Assembly (NCBI GenBank): GCA_001618615.1
Contig: LKHB01000189.1
Span: forward strand, 1 to 57,995
From: Fermentibacter danicus
Lineage (GTDB): Bacteria > Fermentibacterota > Fermentibacteria > Fermentibacterales > Fermentibacteraceae
DNA: 57,995 bases
Direction of reading: 5' to 3'
The stretch's first letter is position 1. Each line of letters starts with the position of its first letter. The position numbers were made by a program, and so were the translations under genes. The notes beneath the pieces are model-generated. The model saw nothing but the letters and a program-made list of their open reading frames with translations. It was not told where the DNA came from and ran no database searches. This document shows positions 1 through 7,394 of this stretch, in pieces.

Positions 1-679
1 CCTCCATCCGCCGGCTTAAGAGCAAGGGGCTCGTTGCTGCTCCACACCGTGGATTCTATGTCGTGGTGCCCCCGGAGTACCGGAGGCTCGGGTGCCTGCC
101 TGCCGACCAGTTTATTCCGCAACTGATGCAACATCTGGGTCTATCGTACTATGCCGCGCTCCTGACGGCCGGTCGCTACCACGGCGCGGCCCACCAGCAG
201 CCTCAGGTGTTCCAGGTCATGGTGGCCCAAAACCGGCCTCCTCTATCGCCTGCGGAGAGGTACGAGTCTCCTTCGTCGCCCGCCGAAACGCAGCAGATGT
301 CCCAACGGTGAGCTTCAAAACCCCACGAGGGTATCTCGCGGTCTCTACTCCGGAGGCCACGGCGTTCGACCTCGTCGGCTACCCCCAGCACTCGGGCGGC
401 GTCGACAACGTCGCCACGGTCCTCGCTGAGCTTGCCGAGCAATTGGACCCCGCCGCCCTGGCTTCGCTCGCTCCTCTATCTCCCGTGCCCTGGGCGCAAC
501 GACTCGGCTTCCTACTCGAGCGAATCGGTGCGGCTGACAGAGCGATTCAGCTTGCCAGGCACGTCGCGGGCGTCGTGAACGAGACGACGGCGCTGGTTCC
601 GAGCGCACCGGTGGAGGGAGCGCCGTATGACAAGCGCTGGCGGTTGCTGATTAATGTCCAGGTTGAGCCCGACTTATGA
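1..679 (+). pseudogene. AbiEi-type antitoxin, 5'-truncated by the window edge and frameshifted
   Basis: Likely the antitoxin and autorepressor of a type IV AbiE toxin-antitoxin pair. The reading frame is open from the window edge (frame starting at base 3) with a winged-helix segment (SIRRLKSKGLV, then GFYVVVPPEYR) and the typical LPADQFIPQLMQHLGLSYY stretch. Near bases 226-245 homology moves to the frame that ends at 679 (SIACGEVRVSFVARRN, then TPEATAFDLVGYP). Reading the two frames together gives a near-complete AbiEi minus its first residues, so one base appears to have been lost. The overlapping toxin start at 676 supports the identity. Family call is from residue patterns; the frameshift could be a sequencing error. 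Confidence 0.75.
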
Positions 680-753
680 TTCCCATCGACTTCATCACCG
701 AATGGCGCCGTGTAGCTCCCTGGATCTACAAGTTGTACCGGGAACGGAGGTGA
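676..753 (+). pseudogene. 5' stub of an AbiEii-type nucleotidyltransferase toxin
   Basis: An ATG at 676 overlaps the antitoxin stop (ATGA), the usual coupling in AbiE operons. It encodes MIPIDFITEWRRVAPW, which resembles the amino terminus of AbiEii/AbiGii toxins, then leaves homology and stops after 25 codons. The nucleotidyltransferase core is absent. The end of the stub supplies the Shine-Dalgarno sequence (GGAGGTGA, 746-753) of the Fic gene, so the toxin body seems to have been deleted and replaced by fic. Identification rests on about 16 residues plus context. Confidence 0.5.
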
Positions 754-759
754 GGCGGA

Positions 760-1809
760 ATGACCAGGGGATTCAATCCCGTGTTCACGATCACCAACCG
801 GATTACCGCTGGCCTGACTAGCATTGAGCGGGCCCGTGGGTTCCTGGATGCCGCGACTCTGTCCGAGGCCTGGGTGAATGAGATGGGACGCCGTGCGCTG
901 GTTCTTGAAGCCCATCACACCACGCACATAGAAGGAACTCGCCTGACCCTGGATCAGGCCGGTCGACTCCTGGAAGGCAAGCTGGTGCCCGGGGCCGATC
1001 GCGACGATGTTCTGGAGCTGCTGAACTATAAGAAGGCCTTTGAGTTCGTTTCCGAGTATGTCAAAGACGGTGGTCCGATCACGGAGGGGCTGGTCCGGGA
1101 AATCCACAAACGGCTCGTCGATGGCGTGCGCGGGGGAGCCGCTGCTCCAGGCGAGTACCGGAGAATCCAGAACTATGTGGTCGATTCCGTCACCGGCGAG
1201 ATAGTCTACACACCGCCTCCGACGCACGATGTGCCGATCATGATGGCCGATCTGGTGTACTGGCTCAACAAGGAGAAGGCGATTCACCCGGTTCTGGTGA
1301 GCGGCATCTCTCAGTTCCAGCTCGTGCATATCCACCCGTTCCTGGATGGCAACGGCCGGACATCCCGGCTGCTCTCGACATTGTGCCTCTACCGGGCCGG
1401 GTATGATTTCAAGCGGCTGTTTACGATCAGCGAATACTACGATCGGGACCGGCCGGCATTCTATCGGGCTATTCAGAGCGTCCGCGAGCACGGGATGGAT
1501 ATGACCGTCTGGCTGGAATACTTCGTCGAGGGGTTGACTGCCCAGCTTGCCGAAGTCAGAGAGCGCGGTGAGCAGGCAATTCGACGGGATATGCTGGTCA
1601 AGGAGCACATGCTTTCGGACCGCCAGGCAAGAGCCCTCGCCCATATCCTGGAGCACGGCAGTCTGACCATCAAGGATTTCGAGGGCTTATGCCCCGATGT
1701 AAACCGCCGGTCTCTGCAGCGGGATCTGAAAACGATGGTGGACCTGGGATTGATCGTCACCGAGGGTGAAACGCACCAACTGTGCTACCGATTGGCGGAG
1801 GGGAACTGA
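760..1809 (+). CDS. Fic family protein (class II, predicted adenylyltransferase)
   Basis: A 349-residue Fic protein, predicted to transfer AMP (or another nucleotide monophosphate) from NTP to a hydroxyl side chain of a target protein. The catalytic loop HPFLDGNGR is at residues 192-200 with the active His192. An inhibitory-helix motif TTHIEG at 54-59 matches the class II pattern (S/T)xxxE(G/N), so the enzyme is probably auto-inhibited by its own N-terminal helix. The C-terminal 80 residues look like a winged helix (SLTIKDFEGL, then RRSLQRDLKTMVDLGLI). A strong GGAGGTGA lies 6 bases before the ATG. It follows the AbiE remnant. The target is unknown. Confidence 0.92.
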   Translation: MTRGFNPVFTITNRITAGLTSIERARGFLDAATLSEAWVNEMGRRALVLEAHHTTHIEGTRLTLDQAGRLLEGKLVPGADRDDVLELLNYKKAFEFVSEYVKDGGPITEGLVREIHKRLVDGVRGGAAAPGEYRRIQNYVVDSVTGEIVYTPPPTHDVPIMMADLVYWLNKEKAIHPVLVSGISQFQLVHIHPFLDGNGRTSRLLSTLCLYRAGYDFKRLFTISEYYDRDRPAFYRAIQSVREHGMDMTVWLEYFVEGLTAQLAEVRERGEQAIRRDMLVKEHMLSDRQARALAHILEHGSLTIKDFEGLCPDVNRRSLQRDLKTMVDLGLIVTEGETHQLCYRLAEGN

Positions 1810-1811
1810 TC

Positions 1812-1843
1812 TTTGCGACAGGTTTGCGACAGTGTTTGCGACA
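1812..1843 (+). repeat. Three direct copies of TTTGCGACA
   Basis: The nonamer TTTGCGACA occurs at 1812-1820, 1823-1831 and 1835-1843, beginning 3 bases after the fic stop codon. Start-to-start distances are 11 and 12 bases, about one helical turn, which would suit a protein binding the same DNA face. Function unknown; it lies directly outside the REP-like copy that begins near 1859. Confidence 0.6.
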
Positions 1844-1858
1844 CGGCCCACGGCCCAG

Positions 1859-2042
1859 CCCCGGCCCAGCCCTGGCTTGAGATGCTTGAGTTGCATCAGT
1901 AACTCTTTGCTGAACAAATATATGACTATTTTGCGCTTCTTCAGAGCTGCATTTTCACTACAATAGAATCACAACCATCTATTTGGAAATCGGATCCCGC
2001 CTGGATCATCCCGGTTCTCCAGTAGCATGTCGTTGGACGGAG
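1859..2042 (+). mobile_element. Degenerate second copy of the REP/RAYT element left end
   Basis: This stretch aligns with 5045-5228, the upstream end and first codons of the intact RAYT. The core CCAGCCCTGGCTTGAGATGC (1866-1885) is identical, a hairpin follows (GAGTTGC, loop ATCA, GTAACTC, 1888-1905, one G-T pair), and the start region is recognisable (GGAAATCGGATC). The RAYT start codon is lost (TTTGG for ATATGG at 1982-1986) and similarity fades after about 2042. On its outer side CGGCCCA is repeated at 1844, 1851 and 1862. It is a solo end or a decayed RAYT copy. Confidence 0.75.
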
Positions 2043-2137
2043 ATACGGTCATTTCCGGCAGAATCGTCTTTACCGACCGGGCCATTTCTCGGCTGGGGAC
2101 AATGTAGATAATTGCATTCTGTCGTCTCATTGATCAC
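2043..2137. other. Intergenic, no gene recognised
   Basis: This AT-richer stretch between the decayed REP/RAYT end and the first hipBA operator has no convincing coding potential on either strand. It probably carries part of the hipBA promoter, but no good -35/-10 pair was found. Confidence 0.4.
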
Positions 2138-2153
2138 CATCCCGATCGGGATG
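2138..2153. promoter_or_regulatory. Putative HipB operator O1
   Basis: CATCCCGATCGGGATG is a perfect 16-bp palindrome upstream of hipB. It shares the core TCCCGAWCGGGA with two further sites at 2188 and 2238. HipB-type repressors bind repeated palindromes upstream of hipBA, so these three sites are the likely autoregulatory operators. Confidence 0.65.
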
Positions 2154-2187
2154 ATTCAGTCTTTGTTCAACTCCCAGACGTAGAACA

Positions 2188-2201
2188 ATACCGAACGGGA
2201 T
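2188..2201. promoter_or_regulatory. Putative HipB operator O2
   Basis: ATACCGAACGGGAT is an imperfect copy of the O1 palindrome, centred about 49 bp downstream of it. It overlaps an upstream in-frame ATG at 2200, an argument against that ATG as the hipB start. Confidence 0.55.
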
Positions 2202-2237
2202 GAATCTGCTTGACGGGAGGGATATGAAGTCATATTC

Positions 2238-2249
2238 TCCCGAACGGGA
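2238..2249. promoter_or_regulatory. Putative HipB operator O3
   Basis: TCCCGAACGGGA lies just before the hipB ribosome binding site, centred about 49 bp from O2. The near-equal spacing of the three sites suggests cooperative binding of repressor dimers across the promoter and start region. Confidence 0.55.
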
Positions 2250-2262
2250 AAGAAGGTGGATG

Positions 2263-2511
2263 ATGCCAGAGCGAGAGGCTCCAGTTTTCGGAGTGGTAGA
2301 GACGACGGAGGACCTGGGGAAGATGCTGAGGAGCAAGAGGAAGGCGCTCGGAATGACGCAGGAGAGAGCTTCCGGCCTTCTCGGGGTGGGCATCCGCTTC
2401 CTCTCCGAACTCGAACGCGGCAAGCCCACTGCTGAGATCGGCAAGGTTCTACAGGTGGTCAGGAGGCTCGGTCTCGATCTGTGCGTGGAACCGAAGACCC
2501 GGAGAGGCTGA
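2263..2511 (+). CDS. hipB: HipB-like antitoxin, XRE-family repressor
   Basis: An 82-residue helix-turn-helix protein of the Cro/XRE family. The HTH reads LGKMLRSKRKALGMTQERAS, then LLGVGIRFLSELERGKP, the canonical five-helix pattern. The ATG at 2263 is chosen because AGAAGG (2251-2256) lies 6 bases upstream and all three palindromic sites then stay outside the gene; ATGs at 2200, 2227 and 2260 are in the same frame. It ends 6 bases before hipA, the normal hipBA order. Expected roles: DNA-binding autorepressor and neutraliser of HipA. Confidence 0.9.
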   Translation: MPEREAPVFGVVETTEDLGKMLRSKRKALGMTQERASGLLGVGIRFLSELERGKPTAEIGKVLQVVRRLGLDLCVEPKTRRG

Positions 2512-2517
2512 CAGACG

Positions 2518-3780
2518 ATGTCCTTGGACAGTCTGAACGTCTTCTTCGAACAGAGGCTCGTGGGTCGGATTCACAGTGACAGCCGGGGCATGATGCTGTT
2601 CGAGTATGCCAGGGAATGGCTGGATTCCGAAGAACGCTTCCCGATATCGAGAAGCCTTCCGCTGGATGGCCCGCCGCTTCCGTCCGAACGCAGCCATGCC
2701 TTCTTCGCGAACCTTCTTCCGGAAGGGATGGTTCGAGAGGCGGTCTCGAGGAAGCTGGGCATCTCCGGGGGGAACGACTTCGCACTGCTGCGAGCCATAG
2801 GGGGCGAGTGCGCCGGAGCTTTGTGGATCGGGCCCGGACAGCCTCCGGTGGACAGCCCGGACAGGTACGAGCCGATCGATGCAGTGGAACTGGGGCGGCT
2901 GGCCTATACCTATGGCGCGATGGCTGGGGTGATGGCGCCGGGAGTGAGATTATCCCTCGCAGGGGCGCAGGACAAGATTCCGATCGCCGTAAGGGATGGA
3001 GCGTTTGCACTCCCTCTGGATGGAGCTCCGTCCTCGCACATCCTTAAGTTCGAGAACAGGGACTATGCCGACCTCCCCCTCAACGAATGCCTTGCGTCGG
3101 AACTGGCAAGGCGCTGCGGGCTGCCGGTCGTGCAGACCACGCTCGTCGATCTTGGCGGGATAAAGGCATGTCTCGTCGAGAGATATGACCGTATCACCGT
3201 CTCCGGTCGCATGGTGCGCCTTCACCAGGAGGATTTCTGCCAGGCCCTCGGCCTTCCGTCGGCGATGAAATACGAGGCTGATGGAGGCCCGTCGTTCCGT
3301 CAGTGCTTCACCCTCGTCCAGGAAGCCAGCGAAGAACCCCTCCCGGATGAAGAACTCCTGCTCCGGTGGCAGATCATGAACCTCCTGCTGGGAAATGCCG
3401 ATGGTCATGCGAAGAATCTCTCGCTTCTCCACGGCCTCGACGGCAGTGTGAGGCTGGCGCCCTTCTACGACATGGTCTCTACTCTGGCATACCCTGGTCT
3501 GTCCAGAGATGCCGCTCTGAAGATAGGCGAGGCTTCCGACCTTGGAGGAGCGGGCCCGAAGCATTTCGACAAACTGTCCATGGATTGCGGGTTGGGGGCC
3601 AGATGGGTCAGGAGTGTCGTACTGGATACGGCAGAGACTCTCTGCGGGATAATCGAGCGCTCTATCGACGAACTGGCGACGGCATACCGGCAGGAACAAG
3701 CTGTGAGGCGGCTCCTGCGCATCGTTTCCAGACAGGCAGCAAATGTGCGAAACGCGTTCAGCCAGGCTCGCTCCGGCTGA
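2518..3780 (+). CDS. hipA: HipA-like serine/threonine kinase toxin
   Basis: A 420-residue HipA-type kinase. In E. coli HipA phosphorylates glutamyl-tRNA synthetase and causes growth arrest; the target here is unknown. Visible landmarks are the N-terminal couple-HipA subdomain, the P-loop RLSLAGAQDK with Ser146 at the position of the E. coli autophosphorylated Ser150, the catalytic loop NADGHAKN (293-300, Asp295) and the metal-binding FYD (Asp318). All key residues are present, so the toxin should be active. Length is close to E. coli HipA (440). It is cotranscribed with hipB and probably repressed by the HipAB complex. Confidence 0.95.
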   Translation: MSLDSLNVFFEQRLVGRIHSDSRGMMLFEYAREWLDSEERFPISRSLPLDGPPLPSERSHAFFANLLPEGMVREAVSRKLGISGGNDFALLRAIGGECAGALWIGPGQPPVDSPDRYEPIDAVELGRLAYTYGAMAGVMAPGVRLSLAGAQDKIPIAVRDGAFALPLDGAPSSHILKFENRDYADLPLNECLASELARRCGLPVVQTTLVDLGGIKACLVERYDRITVSGRMVRLHQEDFCQALGLPSAMKYEADGGPSFRQCFTLVQEASEEPLPDEELLLRWQIMNLLLGNADGHAKNLSLLHGLDGSVRLAPFYDMVSTLAYPGLSRDAALKIGEASDLGGAGPKHFDKLSMDCGLGARWVRSVVLDTAETLCGIIERSIDELATAYRQEQAVRRLLRIVSRQAANVRNAFSQARSG

Positions 3781-4160
3781 TCTATGGCCTGCTTCCTGTT
3801 ACGCTGCTCCAACCACGTGGATTGCCGGGCTGAAGCGATCCTCTTGGATTCCGCTCTGGAAGCCTGAACCGGAGGCTGATCGGCAGGTTGGTATGAAACC
3901 CGGATACCGGTCGGTACACTCCAAGGGATAAGCGGGTCGAAATCTGTAGTATTCCGTCGATGTGGACGGCCGTCTCGCGGATCACCCGGCGCGATGATGC
4001 CATTCGGTTTATGAACTCTACTATCATCAAGTAGTGTGGATCGAAAGCCTTCCAGCCCCTCGGAAGCGGCATCTCTTTGAAGATCTCCTCCATCATCCCA
4101 CAGCCCTTTTCGCTGGCTCTCCTGTCTTCAGACATCAGATCAGAACTACCCGATCCACGG
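3781..4160. other. Intergenic, no convincing gene
   Basis: About 380 bases between hipA and the next promoter. The minus strand has an open frame (4135 down to 3782, 117 codons) with a plausible stretch (KAFDPHYLMIVEFINRM), but it has no Shine-Dalgarno sequence and matches no family I recognise. It could be a decayed gene. No RNA gene or terminator was seen. Confidence 0.4.
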
Positions 4161-4163
4161 TTG

Positions 4164-4192
4164 TTGACAAGAGTTACTCAACAGAATAGAGA
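4164..4192 (+). promoter_or_regulatory. Sigma70-type promoter for the secreted-protein gene
   Basis: A consensus -35 TTGACA (4164-4169), a 17-base spacer and a -10 TAGAGA (4187-4192). Transcription would start near 4199, after the ATG at 4195 but before GGAGGTGA at 4203. This supports initiation at 4216 and implies a very short leader. Confidence 0.6.
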
Positions 4193-4215
4193 ACATGAAA
4201 CTGGAGGTGAAGCGC

Positions 4216-5040
4216 ATGAATAGGCTCCTGTGCCTTTTCGCCATATGCGGATTCTGCGCACAAGTTCACGCCTCGTGTTTTTTCACCGACTTCGAGGATA
4301 ACGACCTGAGCGGCTGGACTCCCTGCTGCGGATCGGACTTCTGGTACGCTGTCAGCGGGCAGGTCAGAGTATCGACCGGCCGATCCTGCAGCGCGCTGCT
4401 CTGTCCCTGGGTGCCTGAATCGATGAATGTTCAGGTTTCGACTTCAGGGACTGCGATGAAGCATGTCCTGGGGCTTGTCGCGCGGATGAGCGATTCGAAT
4501 TCAGGCATAATTGCCTATGTCTCCCCGGATAGCGATGTGGCCAGGATAAGGTTGATCAGCCTGGGCGAACTTTCCACCATACTGGCGTCCCTCTCGGCCG
4601 ACTTTCCCAGCCATGTCGACTATGAACTCAACCTATCGTGCATCGGGGAGCAGATACTCTTTGAGATCATCGTTCCCTCCACGAATGATCACTGGCTGCT
4701 CGAGGCTGTCGATTCCTTTCCCGCTACAGGTCGATGCGGGCTGGCCACGGGGCAGGAGCAGCTTGCATCCTGGAACTGGTTCAGCGCACAGACGCCAGGA
4801 TCGGGGTCGGATCATGAATCTGCTGATGGAGATGATGCGTCGATCAGTCCCTCAGCCTGTCCAGCCGGCAGGACGGTATCGATCAGGCTCAATGGAGGAG
4901 GGCCCGCTCCCGGAGTCTGCGATGACGGGGTCGATGCGGACAACAGCCGATCAAATCCGATGTTCGAGTATGTGATCGTAGAGATACCAGGCTTCGAGCC
5001 GATGAAGGGCAGGCTGGTCCCAGCCGGCCTGGCTCGTTAA
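4216..5040 (+). CDS. Secreted protein of unknown function
   Basis: A 274-residue protein. The ATG at 4216 is chosen because a full GGAGGTGA lies 5 bases upstream; the in-frame ATG at 4195 lacks one. The N-terminus MNRLLCLFAICGFCAQVHA is a signal peptide with likely cleavage after VHA. The mature part begins SCFFTDFEDNDLSGW, a pattern found at the start of laminin-G/jelly-roll-like beta-sandwich modules, and has several cysteines early (SCFF, PCCG, RSCSALLC). The C-terminal 80 residues are low in complexity and acidic. No enzyme motif is visible. It sits alone between hipBA and the RAYT, so it may be cargo of the element. Confidence 0.7.
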   Translation: MNRLLCLFAICGFCAQVHASCFFTDFEDNDLSGWTPCCGSDFWYAVSGQVRVSTGRSCSALLCPWVPESMNVQVSTSGTAMKHVLGLVARMSDSNSGIIAYVSPDSDVARIRLISLGELSTILASLSADFPSHVDYELNLSCIGEQILFEIIVPSTNDHWLLEAVDSFPATGRCGLATGQEQLASWNWFSAQTPGSGSDHESADGDDASISPSACPAGRTVSIRLNGGGPAPGVCDDGVDADNSRSNPMFEYVIVEIPGFEPMKGRLVPAGLAR

Positions 5041-5044
5041 CAGT

Positions 5045-5168
5045 CCCCGGCCCAGCCCTGGCTTGAGATGCTTGAGTTGCACCAGCAACTCTATGCTGGG
5101 CAAGTACATGACTGATTCTCATTTCCCAGGGGTTGCATTCTCCCTCCATTTGGATCACAATCATCTAT
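5045..5168 (+). repeat. REP-like left end of the RAYT element, with hairpin
   Basis: The 25-bp core at 5052-5076 is identical to 1866-1890 and is the exact inverse of 6240-6264. A perfect hairpin follows at 5074-5091 (GAGTTGC, loop ACCA, GCAACTC). Subterminal hairpins next to a short conserved sequence are the hallmark of ends recognised by Y1 HUH transposases and RAYTs. The segment begins 4 bases after the preceding gene stops and runs to the RAYT start codon. Confidence 0.75.
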
Positions 5169-6197
5169 ATGGAAATCGGATCGCGCCTCGATTATCCTGG
5201 TTCCCTGCACCATGTCATGGGACGTGGAGCCGGGGGTGAACACATTTTCGACACTGAAGCCGACAAGGTCAGTTTCCTCAGCCGACTCGACTTAATCGCG
5301 CCAGCCATGGGTTTCAAGTCCTATGCCTGGGCACTCATGCCCAACCATTTCCATCTACTCCTCGAAGTCGGTGATCAAGGGCTTTTCAGGATCATGCACC
5401 GACTCCTCACCGGATTCAGTGTCTCCTACAACAAACGCCACCAGCGCAAGGGACATGTATTCATGGCCAGATTCAAATCGATTCTGGTCTCAAGAGACGA
5501 GTACCTTCTTGAACTGATCAGGTACATTCACCTCAATCCATTGCGGGCCGGCATCGTCCGCAGCATTGAAGAGCTCGATGACTATCCCTGGACGGGTCAC
5601 AGAGCGATGATCCATGGAAACGACAGAGTCTGGCATCGGACGGAAGAAGTCCTGAATGCCTTTTCGACTGAAATATATGATGGAAAGTGCGCATATTTAG
5701 AATTCCTCTCCGCCGGAATCAGAAAAAGGGATTCCATGGTGCTCGAATCCGGCAACCTGAGGATCGGCAAGAACGGTATTGTCCAGACCATCGGAACCGA
5801 ATCGGATCAGCGCAGATATGACTATGCCGGAATGATCCTCGGAAGCCTGGGCTTTGCCGCAGCTTACTCAAAGCTTCTCAACCGGAGAAGAAGAAAGACC
5901 CGTGATAGGGCAGAGGAACACGAGCTGATCGAGGCACTCGCCGCCAGAGTATGCCTTCATTTCTCCGTTAACCCGGCCAGGCTCACCAGTAGTTCCAGGG
6001 GGGGAAATCTAAGCTCCGTCAGGAGAGTCCTTGCTCAACTGCTCACCGAGGTCGGAATCAGCAGAGCCGATATCTCAAGGAGGCTGAACATCACCTATTC
6101 CGGGGTCACGCGACTCATGGAATCGAAGATGAGCATCCGTGAAACAGTGATTCTAAACGAAATCAAAGCCAATTATATTTCATCACAGGCGCTCTGA
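5169..6197 (+). CDS. REP-associated tyrosine transposase (RAYT, Y1 HUH family)
   Basis: A 342-residue single-strand endonuclease of the IS200-like Y1 superfamily. The HUH motif is MPNHFHLLLE (His60, His62). The following helix EYLLELIRYIHLNPLRAGIV carries the catalytic tyrosine (Tyr112 or Tyr119) and the family signature YIHLNP. A C-terminal region from about residue 245 (LIEALAARVC, then SRADISRRLNITYSGVTRL) resembles the DnaA-C/HTH module of long RAYTs. The ATG at 5169 starts MEIGSRLDYPGSLHHVMGRG, the usual RAYT beginning; no Shine-Dalgarno is visible. The gene is flanked by inverted copies of a 25-bp sequence, so it appears intact and possibly active. Confidence 0.95.
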   Translation: MEIGSRLDYPGSLHHVMGRGAGGEHIFDTEADKVSFLSRLDLIAPAMGFKSYAWALMPNHFHLLLEVGDQGLFRIMHRLLTGFSVSYNKRHQRKGHVFMARFKSILVSRDEYLLELIRYIHLNPLRAGIVRSIEELDDYPWTGHRAMIHGNDRVWHRTEEVLNAFSTEIYDGKCAYLEFLSAGIRKRDSMVLESGNLRIGKNGIVQTIGTESDQRRYDYAGMILGSLGFAAAYSKLLNRRRRKTRDRAEEHELIEALAARVCLHFSVNPARLTSSSRGGNLSSVRRVLAQLLTEVGISRADISRRLNITYSGVTRLMESKMSIRETVILNEIKANYISSQAL

Positions 6198-6239
6198 AAA
6201 ATATCTAACTACAAGTGGGGTAAGCAACTGCGAATGCAT

Positions 6240-6264
6240 CTCAAGCATCTCAAGCCAGGGCTGG
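6240..6264 (-). repeat. Inverted REP-like right end of the RAYT element
   Basis: The exact reverse complement of 5052-5076 (core CTCAAGCATCTCAAGCCAGG on the plus strand). Outside it is a 13-bp direct repeat GGGCTGGACCTGT at 6258-6270 and 6274-6286, comparable to the reiterated CGGCCCAG outside the copy at 1859. No clean hairpin was found at this end. Confidence 0.75.
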
Positions 6265-6284
6265 ACCTGTCGGGGGCTGGACCT

Positions 6285-7385
6285 GTGAGGGTGGCGATGG
6301 ATGCGGCGGTGATGGCGCATCCTCTTACCGGGGTCGCGCGATACGCCTTCGAACTAGGTAAGGCCCTCTCACTCCAGGGGCACGCGGTCGAGTACTGGAC
6401 GTTCAACCGCCTCCGCGGCCCTCTAACCGCCAAGGTCGGAAGCGATTCGCGAATCCGCACCTTCCCCCACCTCCGCGGCGCCGGCCCATGCGTCTTCCCT
6501 CATCTCTGGAGCCTGATCTCCCGTCCCGACATCCATCACTTCCCCAATGGCGACCTGTTCCCATCACCGGTTCCCCGGACCGCGATGATCCACGATCTCG
6601 CCCCGTTCCTCTTCGACGACATCCTCCCGCCCGATCTCCGCGACTTCTACCGGGAGCGTACGCGGCGGATCGTCAGGCTCTGCAAGGTCATCGTCGTGAA
6701 CTCGCAGACCACCATGGACCATCTGCTCGACATCTTCCCCGAGGCGTCGGACCGCTGCCGCCTCACCCCGCTTGGTTGCGATCATGTTCTCCGCCTGCCT
6801 GCCCCAGCAGGAAAACCGCCCCAAGGGCTGGCCCCGGGATACCTCCTCTCGGTAGGCACCATCGAACCGAGGAAGGACTACGCGACACTTATCAGGGCAT
6901 ACCGGCTACTCTCCGACCGCCCGGGTGGAAGTGACCTCCCTCCTCTGGTGATAGCAGGCGGCGACGGATACCGGGCCGACGAGGTCAGGGATCTGGCGCG
7001 GACGCTCCTCCCGGACGACAGGGTCCGCTTTACGGGGTATGTCGACGGAGAGATGCTTTCCTCGCTCTACGCACATGCAGCCGCCTACCTGCAAGCCTCC
7101 CTGCACGAGGGGTTCGGCCTGCCGGTGGCCGAAGCCGCACTGCTCGGCCTGCCTGTCGCGGCCGCGGACAACAGCGCGATCAGCGAACTCTTCTCCGGCC
7201 TCTACGAACCCTTCGAGACAGGGGTTCCGGAGTCGGCTGCAGACGCCATGGAGAAGGTCCTCCATCGCCGGAGGCGCACACCTGACGACCCGACAGTCAT
7301 CCGGAAGCTCGACGGGCTGACCTGGAGCAACTGCGCCGCGCTGACCGCATCCGCATTCGAATCCGTCCTCAAAAGGTCGAGCTGA
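6285..7385 (+). CDS. Glycosyltransferase, GT4 family
   Basis: A GT-B fold retaining glycosyltransferase of about 366 residues. The C-terminal half has the GT4 landmarks: LLSVGTIEPRKDYATLIRAY, VIAGGDGYRADEV, VRFTGYVDGEMLSSLYAHA and the EX7E-like SLHEGFGLPVAEAALLGLPV. GTG at 6285 gives VRVAMDAAVMAHPLTGVARY, which matches the normal start of the family (RVAIDA...TGVGRY). The ATG at 6234 in the same frame would add residues encoded by the RAYT terminal repeat and is disfavoured. The gene is 9 bases upstream of a second glycosyltransferase. The RAYT element ends at its first codons, so its native promoter may have been displaced. Confidence 0.88.
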   Translation: MRVAMDAAVMAHPLTGVARYAFELGKALSLQGHAVEYWTFNRLRGPLTAKVGSDSRIRTFPHLRGAGPCVFPHLWSLISRPDIHHFPNGDLFPSPVPRTAMIHDLAPFLFDDILPPDLRDFYRERTRRIVRLCKVIVVNSQTTMDHLLDIFPEASDRCRLTPLGCDHVLRLPAPAGKPPQGLAPGYLLSVGTIEPRKDYATLIRAYRLLSDRPGGSDLPPLVIAGGDGYRADEVRDLARTLLPDDRVRFTGYVDGEMLSSLYAHAAAYLQASLHEGFGLPVAEAALLGLPVAAADNSAISELFSGLYEPFETGVPESAADAMEKVLHRRRRTPDDPTVIRKLDGLTWSNCAALTASAFESVLKRSS

Positions 7386-7394
7386 GGTCCGGCC

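Noticed and set aside
226..232. CCCAAAA at the antitoxin frameshift as a programmed slippery site
   Set aside because: The heptamer does not fit the X XXY YYZ phase of the reading frame, and the downstream toxin is destroyed, so a decayed gene or sequence error is simpler.
1812..1871. Short direct repeats near fic as a CRISPR array
   Set aside because: Repeat units are 9-10 bases with 2-3 base spacers, far below CRISPR repeat and spacer sizes, and no cas genes are present.
3782..4135. Minus-strand 117-codon frame between hipA and the secreted-protein gene
   Set aside because: No ribosome binding site, no recognised family, and its C-terminal half looks non-coding. Kept only as a note in the intergenic entry.
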